Of a DNA stretch of 21,569 nucleotides, positions 1 through 7,790 are shown in pieces; position 1 is the stretch's first letter; every line of letters begins with the position of its first letter. The notes beneath the pieces were generated by a model. The model made no database searches. It saw only the letters and a list, made by a program, of their open reading frames with translations, and was not told the origin of the DNA. The position numbers and the translations under genes are program-made. The DNA is from Halieaceae bacterium (lineage in GTDB: Bacteria; Pseudomonadota; Gammaproteobacteria; Pseudomonadales; Halieaceae). The DNA lies in the NCBI GenBank assembly GCA_018666295.1, contig JABIZW010000122.1:1-21569 (forward strand), read 5' to 3'.

Positions 1-1242
1 ACGCCCGAGTTGCGAATGGCCATGGGGCAGGCAGCGGTCGAGGCTGCCAAGGCTGTTGATTATGTGGGTGCGGGAACGGTTGAGTTTCTGCTTGATGAGG
101 CGGGTGAATTCTATTTTCTTGAGATGAATACGCGCCTTCAGGTCGAGCATCCAGTGACCGAAATGGTCACAGGCTATGATCTGGTCGAGTGGCAGATTCG
201 CGTGGCACGGGGCGAAACACTGCCGGCAGAGCAGGACGATATTGAACTGTTTGGGCACGCCATTGAAGTGCGTCTTTACGCTGAGGATCCCACCGTCGGC
301 TTTTTGCCCAGCACGGGCGACATCAAGTTGTTTTCTGTGCCCGAGGGCGCGGGCATCCGCGTCGATTCAGGCGTGGAGACGGGTGATGAAGTGACGCCAT
401 TTTACGACGCGATGATCGCTAAAGTGATTACTTATGGAGAGACCCGCGAGGATGCTCGGCTGAAGATGGTCAGCGCACTGCGCGAGACGGCCTTATTTGG
501 CCCCGAAAATAACCGAGACTTTTTAATCGACGTGTTAGGTCAGGATCAATTTGTTTCAGGCGAGGCAACAACGGCCTTTATCGGCGATAACTATGGTGAT
601 GCGTATTCTCCGAGACCTGTCAGCACAACAGACTTTGCGGTGGCGGCAGCCACTCAGCACGTACTGGCAATGGAAAACCACCACAGTCAATCGGCGTCGG
701 TCAACGAGGAACTTTTAGATTGGACGTCAATGGGCAGAGTGACAGATACGCGCCGCTACCAGGTGAGTGAGGAGGACGTTGACGTGTCGCTCGTCCCGCT
801 CGATGTTGGCGATTATGAGGTTGCAGTCGGGCACGAGACTCACCAAGTGGTGATTGTCGATATAAACGAGTGCGATCTCACCGTTGAGATCGATGGACTG
901 GCAGAACATTATCATTACTGTGCCGAGTCTCCCGCGACGATTTACTTGGCCTCGAGGGACCGGTCATTCGCATTGGCAGACAGTACTCGGATCCCGCCTG
1001 AGGCTGAAGATGCCGCCGGCGGTGGAGCGATCTCAGCGCCCATGCACGGTCAGCTACTGTCCATTGAAGTCGGCGCGGGAGCCGCTGTGGTCAAGGGACA
1101 GCGAATTGCAGTGTTAGAGGCGATGAAAATGCAGCATGAGATTACGGCGCCTGGCGACGGCACGGTTGTCGAGGTCTCCGCTCGCGCAGGGAAGCAGATC
1201 GGTGCTGGTGACCTTATTATGCTGATTGAGCTGGATGAGTAA
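1..1242 (+). CDS. Biotin-dependent acyl-CoA carboxylase, alpha subunit (5'-truncated by window edge)
   Basis: C-terminal ~413 residues of a biotin carboxylase/BCCP fusion; the reading frame is open from base 1, so the true start lies upstream. Visible are the end of the biotin carboxylase domain (EMNTRLQVEHPVTE, then RLYAEDP), a linker/BT-like region, and a C-terminal biotinyl domain with the biotin-accepting lysine in EAMKMQHE. In this family the subunit carboxylates biotin with ATP and bicarbonate and passes CO2 to a carboxyltransferase beta subunit acting on an acyl-CoA. The layout fits methylcrotonyl-CoA (LiuD/MccA), geranyl-CoA (AtuF) or propionyl-CoA carboxylases. The GEATTAFI stretch and the TIGR03084-like neighbour make me lean to the geranyl/methylcrotonyl branch, but the substrate cannot be fixed from this fragment. 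Downstream genes lie on the same strand, with a 95-bp gap before the next. Confidence 0.9.
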   Translation, partial: TPELRMAMGQAAVEAAKAVDYVGAGTVEFLLDEAGEFYFLEMNTRLQVEHPVTEMVTGYDLVEWQIRVARGETLPAEQDDIELFGHAIEVRLYAEDPTVGFLPSTGDIKLFSVPEGAGIRVDSGVETGDEVTPFYDAMIAKVITYGETREDARLKMVSALRETALFGPENNRDFLIDVLGQDQFVSGEATTAFIGDNYGDAYSPRPVSTTDFAVAAATQHVLAMENHHSQSASVNEELLDWTSMGRVTDTRRYQVSEEDVDVSLVPLDVGDYEVAVGHETHQVVIVDINECDLTVEIDGLAEHYHYCAESPATIYLASRDRSFALADSTRIPPEAEDAAGGGAISAPMHGQLLSIEVGAGAAVVKGQRIAVLEAMKMQHEITAPGDGTVVEVSARAGKQIGAGDLIMLIELDE

Positions 1243-1337
1243 TTACTGGGCGACCCTAACGATCATGTGGAGCGCAGTAGAGGCGCACCCAGGTGCTGTG
1301 AAGCATCAGTAACCGCTATTTGACGGAGTAGAACGTA

Positions 1338-2135
1338 ATGCAGCAAGCCAACGATTTTCACGAAGAAAGCCTGGCCCTAAAGGCGCTGATTAATGATGTT
1401 GACGAAGCCGCTTTTGAGTCGGTAACCCAGTTTAAGTCTTGGACGATTAATGATGTCTTACGACACCTTCATTTTTGGAATAAAGCGGTCATGGTGGCCA
1501 CAGAAGGCGAAGAGGCCTTTGGCGCTTTTTTTGAGGGCGTCGGCGTGCACATGACAAAGGGTGGGTCGCTTCCTGAGTATGAGCACCAGTATCTACAAGG
1601 CTTGAGCGGTTATGCACTGCGGGAAGCCTGGTCTGCGCTTGTCGATGAGACTGCCGATGCTTATCGTGCCCTCGATCCCAGTGTGCGAGTTCCATGGGCG
1701 GGCCCGAGTATGAGCGCGCGCTCCGCTATTTCAGCACGCCAAATGGAGACCTGGGCACATGGGCAGGAGGTGTTTGATATCCTTGGCGTGGCGCGTGAGG
1801 AGCGTGACCGAATAAGAAATATTGTGGTGTTGGGCATCAACACCTATGGCTGGACCTTCAAAGTGCGAGGTGAGACGCCACCCGGCCCGATGCCGCTTGT
1901 TGAGCTGACGTCCCCCAGTGGGGCGCTTTGGACGTACGGTGAGCCGCAAGATGGGAGTGTGATTCGGGGCGAAGCGGTCGAGTTTGCACAGGTAGTGACT
2001 CAAACGCGAAACATTGCTGATACACACTTAACTGTGGTGGGCGAGTGCGCGAGACGTTGGATGCAAAGTGCACAATGTTTTGCGGGTGGTGCGAATCCGC
2101 CACCGCCACAAGGGTCGCGCTTTAAAACTGAGTAG
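1338..2135 (+). CDS. TIGR03084-family protein with DinB/MDMPI-type metal-binding fold
   Basis: 265 aa. The N-terminal part has the signature of the mycothiol-dependent maleylpyruvate isomerase (MDMPI)/DinB four-helix fold: a histidine in LRHLHFW (H43 or H45) and E137-x3-H141 in METWAHGQEV. The E-x3-H spacing matches the metal ligands known for MDMPI. The second half carries VRGETPPGP and a hydrophobic beta-rich region as in TIGR03084 proteins. The biochemical role is not established. Gammaproteobacteria lack mycothiol, so a thiol-cofactor role cannot simply be carried over. The start is set by GGAG at 1325-1328, nine bases before ATG. It follows the carboxylase subunit on the same strand and likely serves the same acyl-CoA pathway, an inference from context only. 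Confidence 0.75.
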   Translation: MQQANDFHEESLALKALINDVDEAAFESVTQFKSWTINDVLRHLHFWNKAVMVATEGEEAFGAFFEGVGVHMTKGGSLPEYEHQYLQGLSGYALREAWSALVDETADAYRALDPSVRVPWAGPSMSARSAISARQMETWAHGQEVFDILGVAREERDRIRNIVVLGINTYGWTFKVRGETPPGPMPLVELTSPSGALWTYGEPQDGSVIRGEAVEFAQVVTQTRNIADTHLTVVGECARRWMQSAQCFAGGANPPPPQGSRFKTE

Positions 2136-2142
2136 CGGTGAC

Positions 2143-2874
2143 GTGAGGAAGGTTGTCTTACAGTCTGCGCCGAGCGACAAACCCGAGTGGGTCTCCGAAT
2201 GTATCGACAGTGTCAGCGAGTGGGCGAGTGCAATAGGTGCTGATTACGTCTATTTTGACGATCGATTTTTTGATGTTTTACCCGATTGGTATCAGAGTAA
2301 ACTCGGTGGCAGGGGCCCCATTCTTGCTGATTTAGCGCGGCTTCTTCACATTAAGACGCTGCTTGCAGAGGGCGTTGATTCGGTTATTTGGTGCGATGCC
2401 GACACGCTCGTTGTCGACGCGTATTGGCGACCTGAAATTCCTTTGCATTCGCGCTTTGGTGAAGAGTTTTGGTTGCAATGCAATAAGGCGGGAGCACTTG
2501 AGGTGCGCAGGCAGCCACACAATGCCTTTATGATCTTTTCACAAGCATCACCCGTTCTCGATTTTTTAATACACACTACGCAGTCGTTGATTCGTCGCGT
2601 TGATCCTGCTCACATTGCGCCTCAAATGGTCGGGCCAAAGCTGATCAAGGCACTTCATACATTCGCCGATTTTGAGCTTGAACCTGCCGCAGGTGCCATG
2701 AGCCCTTTGCTCATGCAGGCACTTTTGAGTGGTGATCCTGCGACCATTAACGTCTTCAATAATGCACTTAGTACGCCACCCAAGATGATGAATTTATGCG
2801 CAAGTCTCCACGATGAGCCGGAGATTGACGTGAGCGCAGTTCGCGACGGGATAAGGACGTTCTTGATGTCGTGA
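2143..2874 (+). CDS. Small GT-A-like protein with a DxD motif (putative glycosyltransferase)
   Basis: 243 aa from the GTG at 2143, seven bases after the preceding stop; the same frame is open further upstream inside the previous gene, but that would mean a long overlap. A beta-strand start (MRKVVLQSAP) is followed by a helix, GGRGPILADLARLL around residues 55-68, and VIWCDADTLV with D85-A-D87. A DxD after a hydrophobic strand is the metal/nucleotide-sugar site of GT-A glycosyltransferases. There is no signal peptide or membrane segment, so it is probably cytosolic. The acceptor and sugar are unknown. Its place between a TIGR03084-like gene and an enoyl-CoA hydratase gene is unusual for a glycosyltransferase. 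No strong Shine-Dalgarno precedes the GTG, suggesting translational coupling. The gene assignment is firm, the family moderate. Confidence 0.65.
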   Translation: MRKVVLQSAPSDKPEWVSECIDSVSEWASAIGADYVYFDDRFFDVLPDWYQSKLGGRGPILADLARLLHIKTLLAEGVDSVIWCDADTLVVDAYWRPEIPLHSRFGEEFWLQCNKAGALEVRRQPHNAFMIFSQASPVLDFLIHTTQSLIRRVDPAHIAPQMVGPKLIKALHTFADFELEPAAGAMSPLLMQALLSGDPATINVFNNALSTPPKMMNLCASLHDEPEIDVSAVRDGIRTFLMS

Positions 2875-2948
2875 TCGTGCGATATCAACTGCCTTTCCCC
2901 ATCCGGTCTGGCATATTAGATCCGTACTCCATCAGTGTAGAGGCTGAC

Positions 2949-3752
2949 ATGAACTCAAGTAACCCCGAGGAAACCGTGCACCTTAACGTGGCGGGTGCGA
3001 TTGCGACGATCACACTGGATCGACCGCATCTGCGCAATGCTCTTGATCGCAAGACAATGAAATCGTTCATGCAAGTGGCTTCCGACGTGTCCGATCGTGA
3101 TGACGTAAGAGCCGTTGTGATTGCGGCCGCGGGAGCGGACTTTTCAGTGGGTGCTGACTTAAAGGAAGTGCAGGGAATGGAGTCGGACGGGTCTCTACTG
3201 CGCGCACGAAGAGACGCCGAGCTGGGACGCAAGTTGCTCAACAGTATCAGGGAAATTCATCAGCCAACCGTGTGTGCATTGCAAGGCATTGCTACAGGTG
3301 GTGGGGCTTGTATCGCGGCAGCATGCGATTTCCGTATCGCAGCGGCTGGTGCGCGCATAGGGTTGGGTGAGGTAAAGGTGGGCATGAATTTAATGTGGAA
3401 CGCCCTGCCACTGTTCGTCGAGCTTGTCGGCTTGTCGCGCGCGAAGCAAATGATCATGTCAGGGACGCTGTATTCAGTGGATCGACTGGAAACGTGGGGA
3501 CTAATTGATGAGCAATGTGCCGAGGAAGACTTGTTCGCGACGGCAATGGCGTGGGCAAAGCGCTACGCCGACTTACCGCCCGTTGCCGTCCAGATGATAA
3601 AACGAAGCGTCAATCAGTACGCGTTGGCCCTGAGTGAGTCTGTGATGCACATGGATCATGATCAGTGGATTTTAGCGGCGCGCAGTGAGGACTTTCGAGA
3701 GTCGATCTCAGCATTTATCGACAAACGTCCCGCGAAGTTAACAGGGCGTTAA
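2949..3752 (+). CDS. Enoyl-CoA hydratase/isomerase (crotonase) family protein
   Basis: 267 aa from ATG 2949, preceded by AGAGG at 2939-2943 five bases upstream; longer in-frame starts lack this site and overlap the previous gene. The crotonase fold is clear: GADFSVGADLKEV around residues 62-74 (first oxyanion-hole strand), GIATGGGACIAAACDF at 113-128 (second oxyanion hole), and IGLGEVKVG. By alignment to mitochondrial enoyl-CoA hydratase, E141 sits at the Glu164 position, but the Glu144 position is C121. A classical hydratase uses both glutamates, so this enzyme may be an isomerase, a hydratase with altered chemistry, or another crotonase. It lies in the same-strand acyl-CoA cluster with the carboxylase subunit, consistent with branched or terpenoid acyl-CoA breakdown. 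Confidence 0.85.
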   Translation: MNSSNPEETVHLNVAGAIATITLDRPHLRNALDRKTMKSFMQVASDVSDRDDVRAVVIAAAGADFSVGADLKEVQGMESDGSLLRARRDAELGRKLLNSIREIHQPTVCALQGIATGGGACIAAACDFRIAAAGARIGLGEVKVGMNLMWNALPLFVELVGLSRAKQMIMSGTLYSVDRLETWGLIDEQCAEEDLFATAMAWAKRYADLPPVAVQMIKRSVNQYALALSESVMHMDHDQWILAARSEDFRESISAFIDKRPAKLTGR

Positions 3753-3785
3753 TCCCATGCAGCAAAGTGGAAAAGGTTGTGTCAA

Positions 3786-4997
3786 ATGAGAAGTGAATTA
3801 GTGTCCGGTTTTTGCGATCCCGGGTTTATTGAAATAGAGCGACAATTTAGCGCGGGACTTGAGTCTGGGTTCGAGACCGGGGCATCGGTAGCCATCGAGT
3901 ACCAAGGTGAGATGGTGGTTAATCTTTGGGGTGGTTATAAGGATATCGAGCGCACAGACCCTTGGCTGGAGGACACCATTATCAATGTGTTTTCAACGAC
4001 CAAAGCCATTACTGCGACCTGCATTCTGAGATTGATTGAGCACGGCAAAATAGACCTGACGGCTAATGTGGGCGAGTACTGGCCTGATTATGCTTGTAAC
4101 GGCAAGGAAAATACCAAGGTCAGCGATTTCTTGTGTCATCGTGCGGCCATGCACGGCTTTCAGGGTTCGATGCCGTCCTTGGACTATCGCGACTGGGATT
4201 CGTGGGTGTCTGTATTGGCCAATCAGGCACCGTTTCGTGAGCCTGGCACGACGCAGGGCTATCACGCCCTCACCTTTGGCTGGCTGGTTGGAGAACTTGT
4301 TCGTCGGGTTGATGGTCGAAGTGTGGGGCAGTATTTCAAAGAGGAAATTGCGGAGCCCTTCGGGCTGGATTTTAGAATTGGTTTGGATGCAGCTGCCATC
4401 GCGCGGTGTGCCGATATCTTGGTGGATCCTCAGCCGACACCCTGGGCTATGACGGCAATTGCACTGACCCCCGACTTCTTACTGCCGAGTCGGCTTCGAG
4501 AGCTCAAGTCCTATCTGCGAATGGGCGATACCAAGGTTGCCTTTGCTACCAAGTCGGAGAGCTCTGGTGACATGAACAGTCAGGAGTGGCGTGAAGCGGA
4601 AATCCCTTCAGCAAATGGGCATGGGACGGCCGCGTCGTTGGCGGCGTTGTTTGGTATTTTGAGTGCGGGCGGTGAGCGTAAAGGACGCAAGATATTTTCG
4701 CCAAGCACGCTTGAGCTCGCGCTGACGCCTCTGTCCAAAGGACCCGATACGGTGATTTTTGGCGCGCCAATTCACTTTGGTGTCGGCTACGATTTAGGGT
4801 TGGGAATTACGACTTTTGGCGGCACGGCGCATCCGCGACGTATTTTTGGTCACTGTGGCGTTGGCGGGAGCGTGGCCTTTGGTGACCCCAAAAATGCGTT
4901 GGGTTATGCATTTGTCGGTAACCGTATGCACAAACTAAAAGACCTTTATCGCACGTCCAACCAACTTACGAGAACGCTCATGGCGATTGTGGCGTGA
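3786..4997 (+). CDS. Serine hydrolase, beta-lactamase class C / EstB-like family
   Basis: 403 aa from ATG 3786, with AAAAGG at 3771-3776 nine bases before it; a TTG three codons upstream is less likely. The nucleophile motif S70-T-T-K73 lies in FSTTKAITAT, the second-motif tyrosine is probably Y159 (GYHALTFGW), and a C-terminal HCGVGGS replaces the KTG triad, as is common for esterases and lactonases of this family. There is no signal peptide, so a cytosolic esterase, thioesterase or lactonase is more likely than an antibiotic-hydrolysing beta-lactamase. It is the last gene of the + strand acyl-CoA cluster, 33 bp after the crotonase gene, and may hydrolyse an ester, lactone or CoA intermediate of that pathway (inference). 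Confidence 0.85.
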   Translation: MRSELVSGFCDPGFIEIERQFSAGLESGFETGASVAIEYQGEMVVNLWGGYKDIERTDPWLEDTIINVFSTTKAITATCILRLIEHGKIDLTANVGEYWPDYACNGKENTKVSDFLCHRAAMHGFQGSMPSLDYRDWDSWVSVLANQAPFREPGTTQGYHALTFGWLVGELVRRVDGRSVGQYFKEEIAEPFGLDFRIGLDAAAIARCADILVDPQPTPWAMTAIALTPDFLLPSRLRELKSYLRMGDTKVAFATKSESSGDMNSQEWREAEIPSANGHGTAASLAALFGILSAGGERKGRKIFSPSTLELALTPLSKGPDTVIFGAPIHFGVGYDLGLGITTFGGTAHPRRIFGHCGVGGSVAFGDPKNALGYAFVGNRMHKLKDLYRTSNQLTRTLMAIVA

Positions 4998-5085
4998 TCT
5001 TGCTCTCGGTCCACTGGGCCGTCGCTGGACGGCATTACTCGAAGTTGGCTGAGGTCTTGTACTGATGGTGTCAGGAAGATAGTCG

Positions 5086-5298
5086 TTAAGGTAGCTTGAA
5101 GAGGTCTTCTACTGCGCAATCCAGTGTTCTGGCTATTTTAAGAGCGAGTACAGTCGAGGGCACGTAGATTCCGTTTTCAATAGCATTGATACTTTTGCGA
5201 GATACTCCGGCTTCGATTGATAGCACTTGCTGGGTAAGTCCCGCTTGTATTCTTAGTCGCTCGAGGTTGTTAAGGAGTTTCGCGTGGTGTCGTCCCAT
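5086..5298 (-). CDS. Small XRE/Cro-CI family DNA-binding regulator
   Basis: 70 aa, almost entirely one helix-turn-helix domain: LTQQVLSIEAGVSRKSINAIENG gives the turn and recognition helix, followed by YVPSTVLALKIARTLDCAVEDLF, the usual C-terminal helices of compact XRE regulators (YgzD-like). It probably binds DNA as a dimer and regulates its own small operon. It lies 121 bp downstream of the membrane-protein gene on the same strand and converges with the hydrolase gene. Compact XRE plus small membrane protein pairs are common, but targets are unknown. The ATG at 5298 is preceded by an in-frame stop, so the start is fairly secure. Confidence 0.85.
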   Translation of the reverse strand: MGRHHAKLLNNLERLRIQAGLTQQVLSIEAGVSRKSINAIENGIYVPSTVLALKIARTLDCAVEDLFKLP

Positions 5299-5419
5299 GC
5301 ACTAGCCCGCCCGTATTTGCGCGTTGGGCGTGCTTAAATTTCTTGGTGCAATCAGCATTTTAGTGAGTTGAACGGTGCTGTGTCTGTCTATTGCGTGGGC
5401 TCGACTAATCATGAGTGTG

Positions 5420-5809
5420 TCAACGCTTTTCAAACTCGTCGACCGCGTTCGTAAGCTCCTGGCTTGTTTTGGGATATAGATACCCTGCGATTAAAATCCC
5501 TAGGCCGATGGCAGCCACCAAAAGACCTATCCCAATAAAAAGGCTTCCAAATGCCTGCTTTCCAAGAAGATAGACACCAATACCAACGCACAAGGTGATG
5601 ACCCCACCTCGGCGATAATCAACGGGTTCTTGTTTTGGTTCCTCAAGCAGAGCCATGAGTTCTGATATTTTTATCGGATCGTCATTGTGTTTGGCAATCT
5701 CAACGACGAGCTCGCGCTTTTCTTTGCCTTCCAAGTACTGCCAGTAGAACGCGGCCAGCGGGATAATGATCCCACAGAGTATTCCTAAAATAGGTATGAG
5801 GTCAGCCAT
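5420..5809 (-). CDS. Small membrane protein, resembles DUF6249
   Basis: 129 aa. Residues ~3-25 form an N-terminal membrane helix (LIPILGILCGIIIPLAAFYW). A charged, acidic/basic cytosolic stretch with EGKEKRELVVEIAKH follows, then two closely spaced hydrophobic helices around residues 67-110, and a charged tail. This arrangement (one helix, a KEKRE-type amphipathic segment, two helices) resembles DUF6249 proteins, which have no firm function. On the minus strand a CAGG-type ribosome-binding site lies about ten bases before the ATG. It shares its strand with the XRE gene and is divergent from dbpA, with an imperfect inverted repeat in the shared upstream region. The gene is clear; the family is a recollection not checked by search. 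Confidence 0.75.
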   Translation of the reverse strand: MADLIPILGILCGIIIPLAAFYWQYLEGKEKRELVVEIAKHNDDPIKISELMALLEEPKQEPVDYRRGGVITLCVGIGVYLLGKQAFGSLFIGIGLLVAAIGLGILIAGYLYPKTSQELTNAVDEFEKR

Positions 5810-5833
5810 GATGCATTACCTGCCGGTGTTTTA

Positions 5834-5879
5834 ATGTAACGCAAACTTACCAGAAAATAGGGGGAAGTAAAGGTTACAT
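5834..5879. promoter_or_regulatory. Imperfect inverted repeat between divergent small membrane gene and dbpA
   Basis: ATGTAAC at 5834-5840 mirrors GTTACAT at 5873-5879. Further in, ACTT (5845-5848) mirrors AAGT (5865-5868) and CC (5850-5851) mirrors GG (5862-5863). The two ~18-bp arms share 13 positions. It sits about 25 bp upstream of the membrane-protein start and may be an operator for the adjacent XRE regulator. No evidence beyond symmetry and position. Confidence 0.35.
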
Positions 5880-6045
5880 GCAATGTGATTCCGCACGTGG
5901 TCGCATGCCACCTGCATCGTGCTGTGGATCCTACGTTGCGACAATAAAGCGCGTTGACGGTATTGCTTCGCATCTTGCTGCGGCAAACCCCCGAAGTCGC
6001 CAACAGTCTGTTATGGTCCGCGCTTTAACGTTGCTGCGACACGCC

Positions 6046-7443
6046 ATGACATCTTCACTGTTTTCTTCACTAGAACTCAATCCCGCTCAACTCGACGCTC
6101 TGACGGGTTTAGGTTACTCGGCGATGACTCCTGTGCAGGCACAAAGCCTTCCGGCCATTTTACAGCGTCGAGACGTCATTATTCAGGCGGCCACGGGCAG
6201 CGGCAAAACCGCCGCCTTTGCCATTGGGCTGCTCCATCACTTGAACCCACGATTTTTTGGCGTGCAAGCACTGGTGATGTGCCCCACGCGCGAACTCGCT
6301 GAGCAAGTGGGCAAGGCGATTAGACAGCTGGCCAGTCGAATGTCCAATGTAAAAACTGTCATGCTGTGCGGCGGTAAACCCTTTGGGCCTCAGCGTGATT
6401 CACTGCAACACGGGGCACACATTGTGGTGGGGACGCCGGGACGGATTCAAGACCACTTAACGCGAGGTACCCTTGAGCTCAAAGGCGTCACGACCTTTGT
6501 TCTCGATGAGGCTGATCGTATGCTCGATATGGGGTTCGCCGAGGTCATGGCGGACATCACTGCACGCCTGCCAAAGGACCGGCAAACGCTTTTGTTATCG
6601 GCTACATTTCCAGAAGACATCAAAAAGATCAGCCGCACAATACAAAAAAATCCGACACAGATTAGTGTCGAAGCGCCAGTGAGCAGTGAGAAGGCGGTTG
6701 TTGAGCAACTGTTCTATGAGGTTAAAAAGCATGAGCGTGATCTTGGGTTGCTCGCGTTGTTCGAACATCATCGCCCGCGGAACGCGATGGTGTTTTGCAA
6801 CACCAAACAGCAATGTGCCGAGGTCGCCCGCTTTCTTCGTCAACACGATATAGAGGCGGCCGCGATTCACGGTGACCTCGACCAACGAGAGCGAGACCAG
6901 GTCTTACTGCAATTTGCCAATGACTCCTGCCCCGTTTTAGTGGCCAGCGATGTGGCGGCTCGGGGCTTAGATATTCCGCTATTGGCGATGGTCGTTAACT
7001 ATGAGTTACCCCGCGACGCCGATACCTACGTCCATCGCATTGGTCGTACAGGCAGAGCCGGCGAATCGGGTAAGGCCTACAGTTTGGTGACGCCCCCTGA
7101 GGCGCCGCGCATGAGAGTGATAGAGGAATATTTAAAAACTAACTGCATTTGTGATGTGCTTTCGTCGCTCGATAGAGATCCCAATTATCAGCTACAGGGC
7201 AGCATGGTGACCTTGCAATTTGATGCTGGAAGAAAACAAAAGATCCGTCCGGGAGATCTATTGGGAGTACTCACAGGCGACGCGGGCCTGGCGGGCGGAC
7301 AGATTGGCAAGATTTCGATCTCCGATAACAGCAGTTGCGTTGCCATAGAACGATCAGCACTTCGCCAGGCGATGAATTATCTTGCCGACGGTAAAGTCAA
7401 AGGGCGGGCGGTACGCGTTCGGCGTTTGAAAAGTCAGCAGTAA
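6046..7443 (+). CDS. dbpA: ATP-dependent RNA helicase DbpA
   Basis: 465 aa from ATG 6046 (E. coli DbpA is 457), with the N-terminus aligning to DbpA from this codon; the frame is open upstream but the extension is not family-like. DEAD-box motifs in order: Q motif GYSAMTPVQAQ (Q31), ATGSGKT (49-55), PTRELA, TPGR, DEAD (154-157), SAT (185-187), VFCNTK, ARGLDIP, HRIGRTGR. The C-terminal ~75 residues match the DbpA RNA-binding domain (PGDLLGVLTGDAGLAGGQIGKI ... GKVKGRAVRVRRL is the diagnostic region, only key parts given). DbpA binds hairpin 92 of 23S rRNA and acts in late 50S assembly. It appears monocistronic, with a hairpin terminator candidate ~90 bp downstream. No strong Shine-Dalgarno is visible. 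Confidence 0.95.
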   Translation: MTSSLFSSLELNPAQLDALTGLGYSAMTPVQAQSLPAILQRRDVIIQAATGSGKTAAFAIGLLHHLNPRFFGVQALVMCPTRELAEQVGKAIRQLASRMSNVKTVMLCGGKPFGPQRDSLQHGAHIVVGTPGRIQDHLTRGTLELKGVTTFVLDEADRMLDMGFAEVMADITARLPKDRQTLLLSATFPEDIKKISRTIQKNPTQISVEAPVSSEKAVVEQLFYEVKKHERDLGLLALFEHHRPRNAMVFCNTKQQCAEVARFLRQHDIEAAAIHGDLDQRERDQVLLQFANDSCPVLVASDVAARGLDIPLLAMVVNYELPRDADTYVHRIGRTGRAGESGKAYSLVTPPEAPRMRVIEEYLKTNCICDVLSSLDRDPNYQLQGSMVTLQFDAGRKQKIRPGDLLGVLTGDAGLAGGQIGKISISDNSSCVAIERSALRQAMNYLADGKVKGRAVRVRRLKSQQ

Positions 7444-7504
7444 ATAAGAGCGCTCGCCGAATCGTGTGAGTCTTTAGGCCAAGGTCGCCTAGACTGTCGG
7501 TGGG

Positions 7505-7757
7505 ATGGCAAAGCGCGCTAAATTAAGGCGAAAAAAAGGCAGCGTGTCGCTGTCTTTTAACGACAAGCCGGGTGAATATTTAAACGCACGTTTTTGCCGA
7601 AGAATGTGGTTGTCGTAACCGAGTCAAATGGCAACCGTTGTTCGGTAGGCTTGACGAGTCAGTGTCCTGTTTATTCTGTGTCGAGTTGACGTATTGTCTG
7701 GCAAAAGTAGCTTGCCAGCGGGACACCGGCTGCTCGAGCATTACGAGCAGGCAATAA
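7505..7757 (+). pseudogene. Possible frame-disrupted cysteine-rich small protein
   Basis: ATG 7505 opens a basic reading frame (MAKRAKLRRKKGSVSL...) that ends at a TAA around 7616. Removing one T from the T5 run at 7591-7595 would join it to another frame reading RFAEECGCRNRVKW and then SCLFC, YC, AC and GC, ending at TAA 7755. Seven cysteines in about 55 codons is more than expected by chance. Against it: no good ribosome-binding site, a terminator-like hairpin inside the first part, and no recognised family. It could be a decayed gene or coincidence. Confidence 0.2.
7534..7558 (+). terminator. Hairpin terminator candidate after dbpA
   Basis: AAAAGGCAGCG (7534-7544), loop TGT, CGCTGTCTTTT (7548-7558) give an 11-bp stem with one G-U pair, flanked by A and T runs, 90 bp after the dbpA stop. 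The T run is short (4), so efficiency is uncertain. The symmetric A/T flanks would allow use in both directions. Confidence 0.5.
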
Positions 7758-7784
7758 AAAAGGGCTGCATCTCTGCAACCCTTT
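7730..7784. repeat. 55-bp repeat, copy 1
   Basis: Matches 8068-8122 at 48 of 55 positions without gaps. The right half (7752-7784, terminator hairpin) differs at one base only; the left half differs at six and contains the hairpin CTGCTCG/CGAGCAG. Two direct copies 338 bp apart bracket the 78-aa gene. Confidence 0.85.
7756..7784 (-). terminator. Rho-independent terminator of the 78-aa gene (repeat copy 1)
   Basis: Read on the minus strand: AAAGGGTTGCA, loop GAGA, TGCAGCCCTTTTTT. In minus-strand RNA the single mismatch becomes a G-U pair, giving a continuous ~10-bp stem followed by six T. The hairpin begins six bases after the stop of the gene at 7791-8027. Confidence 0.85.
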
Positions 7785-7790
7785 GATAAC

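Larger units (their letters stand above)
7444..7790. other. Gene-poor stretch downstream of dbpA
   Basis: 347 bp without a convincing intact gene. It contains a terminator-like hairpin at 7534-7558, a possible broken cysteine-rich reading frame (7505-7757), a perfect 7-bp hairpin (CTGCTCG/CGAGCAG, 7730-7750), and the first copy of a 55-bp repeat that ends in the terminator of the minus-strand gene at 7791. Nothing else recognisable was seen. Confidence 0.6.

Noticed and set aside
5878..6045. N-terminal extension of dbpA by up to 56 codons
   Set aside because: The extension does not resemble DbpA and runs through the presumed promoter region; alignment to E. coli DbpA starts at 6046.
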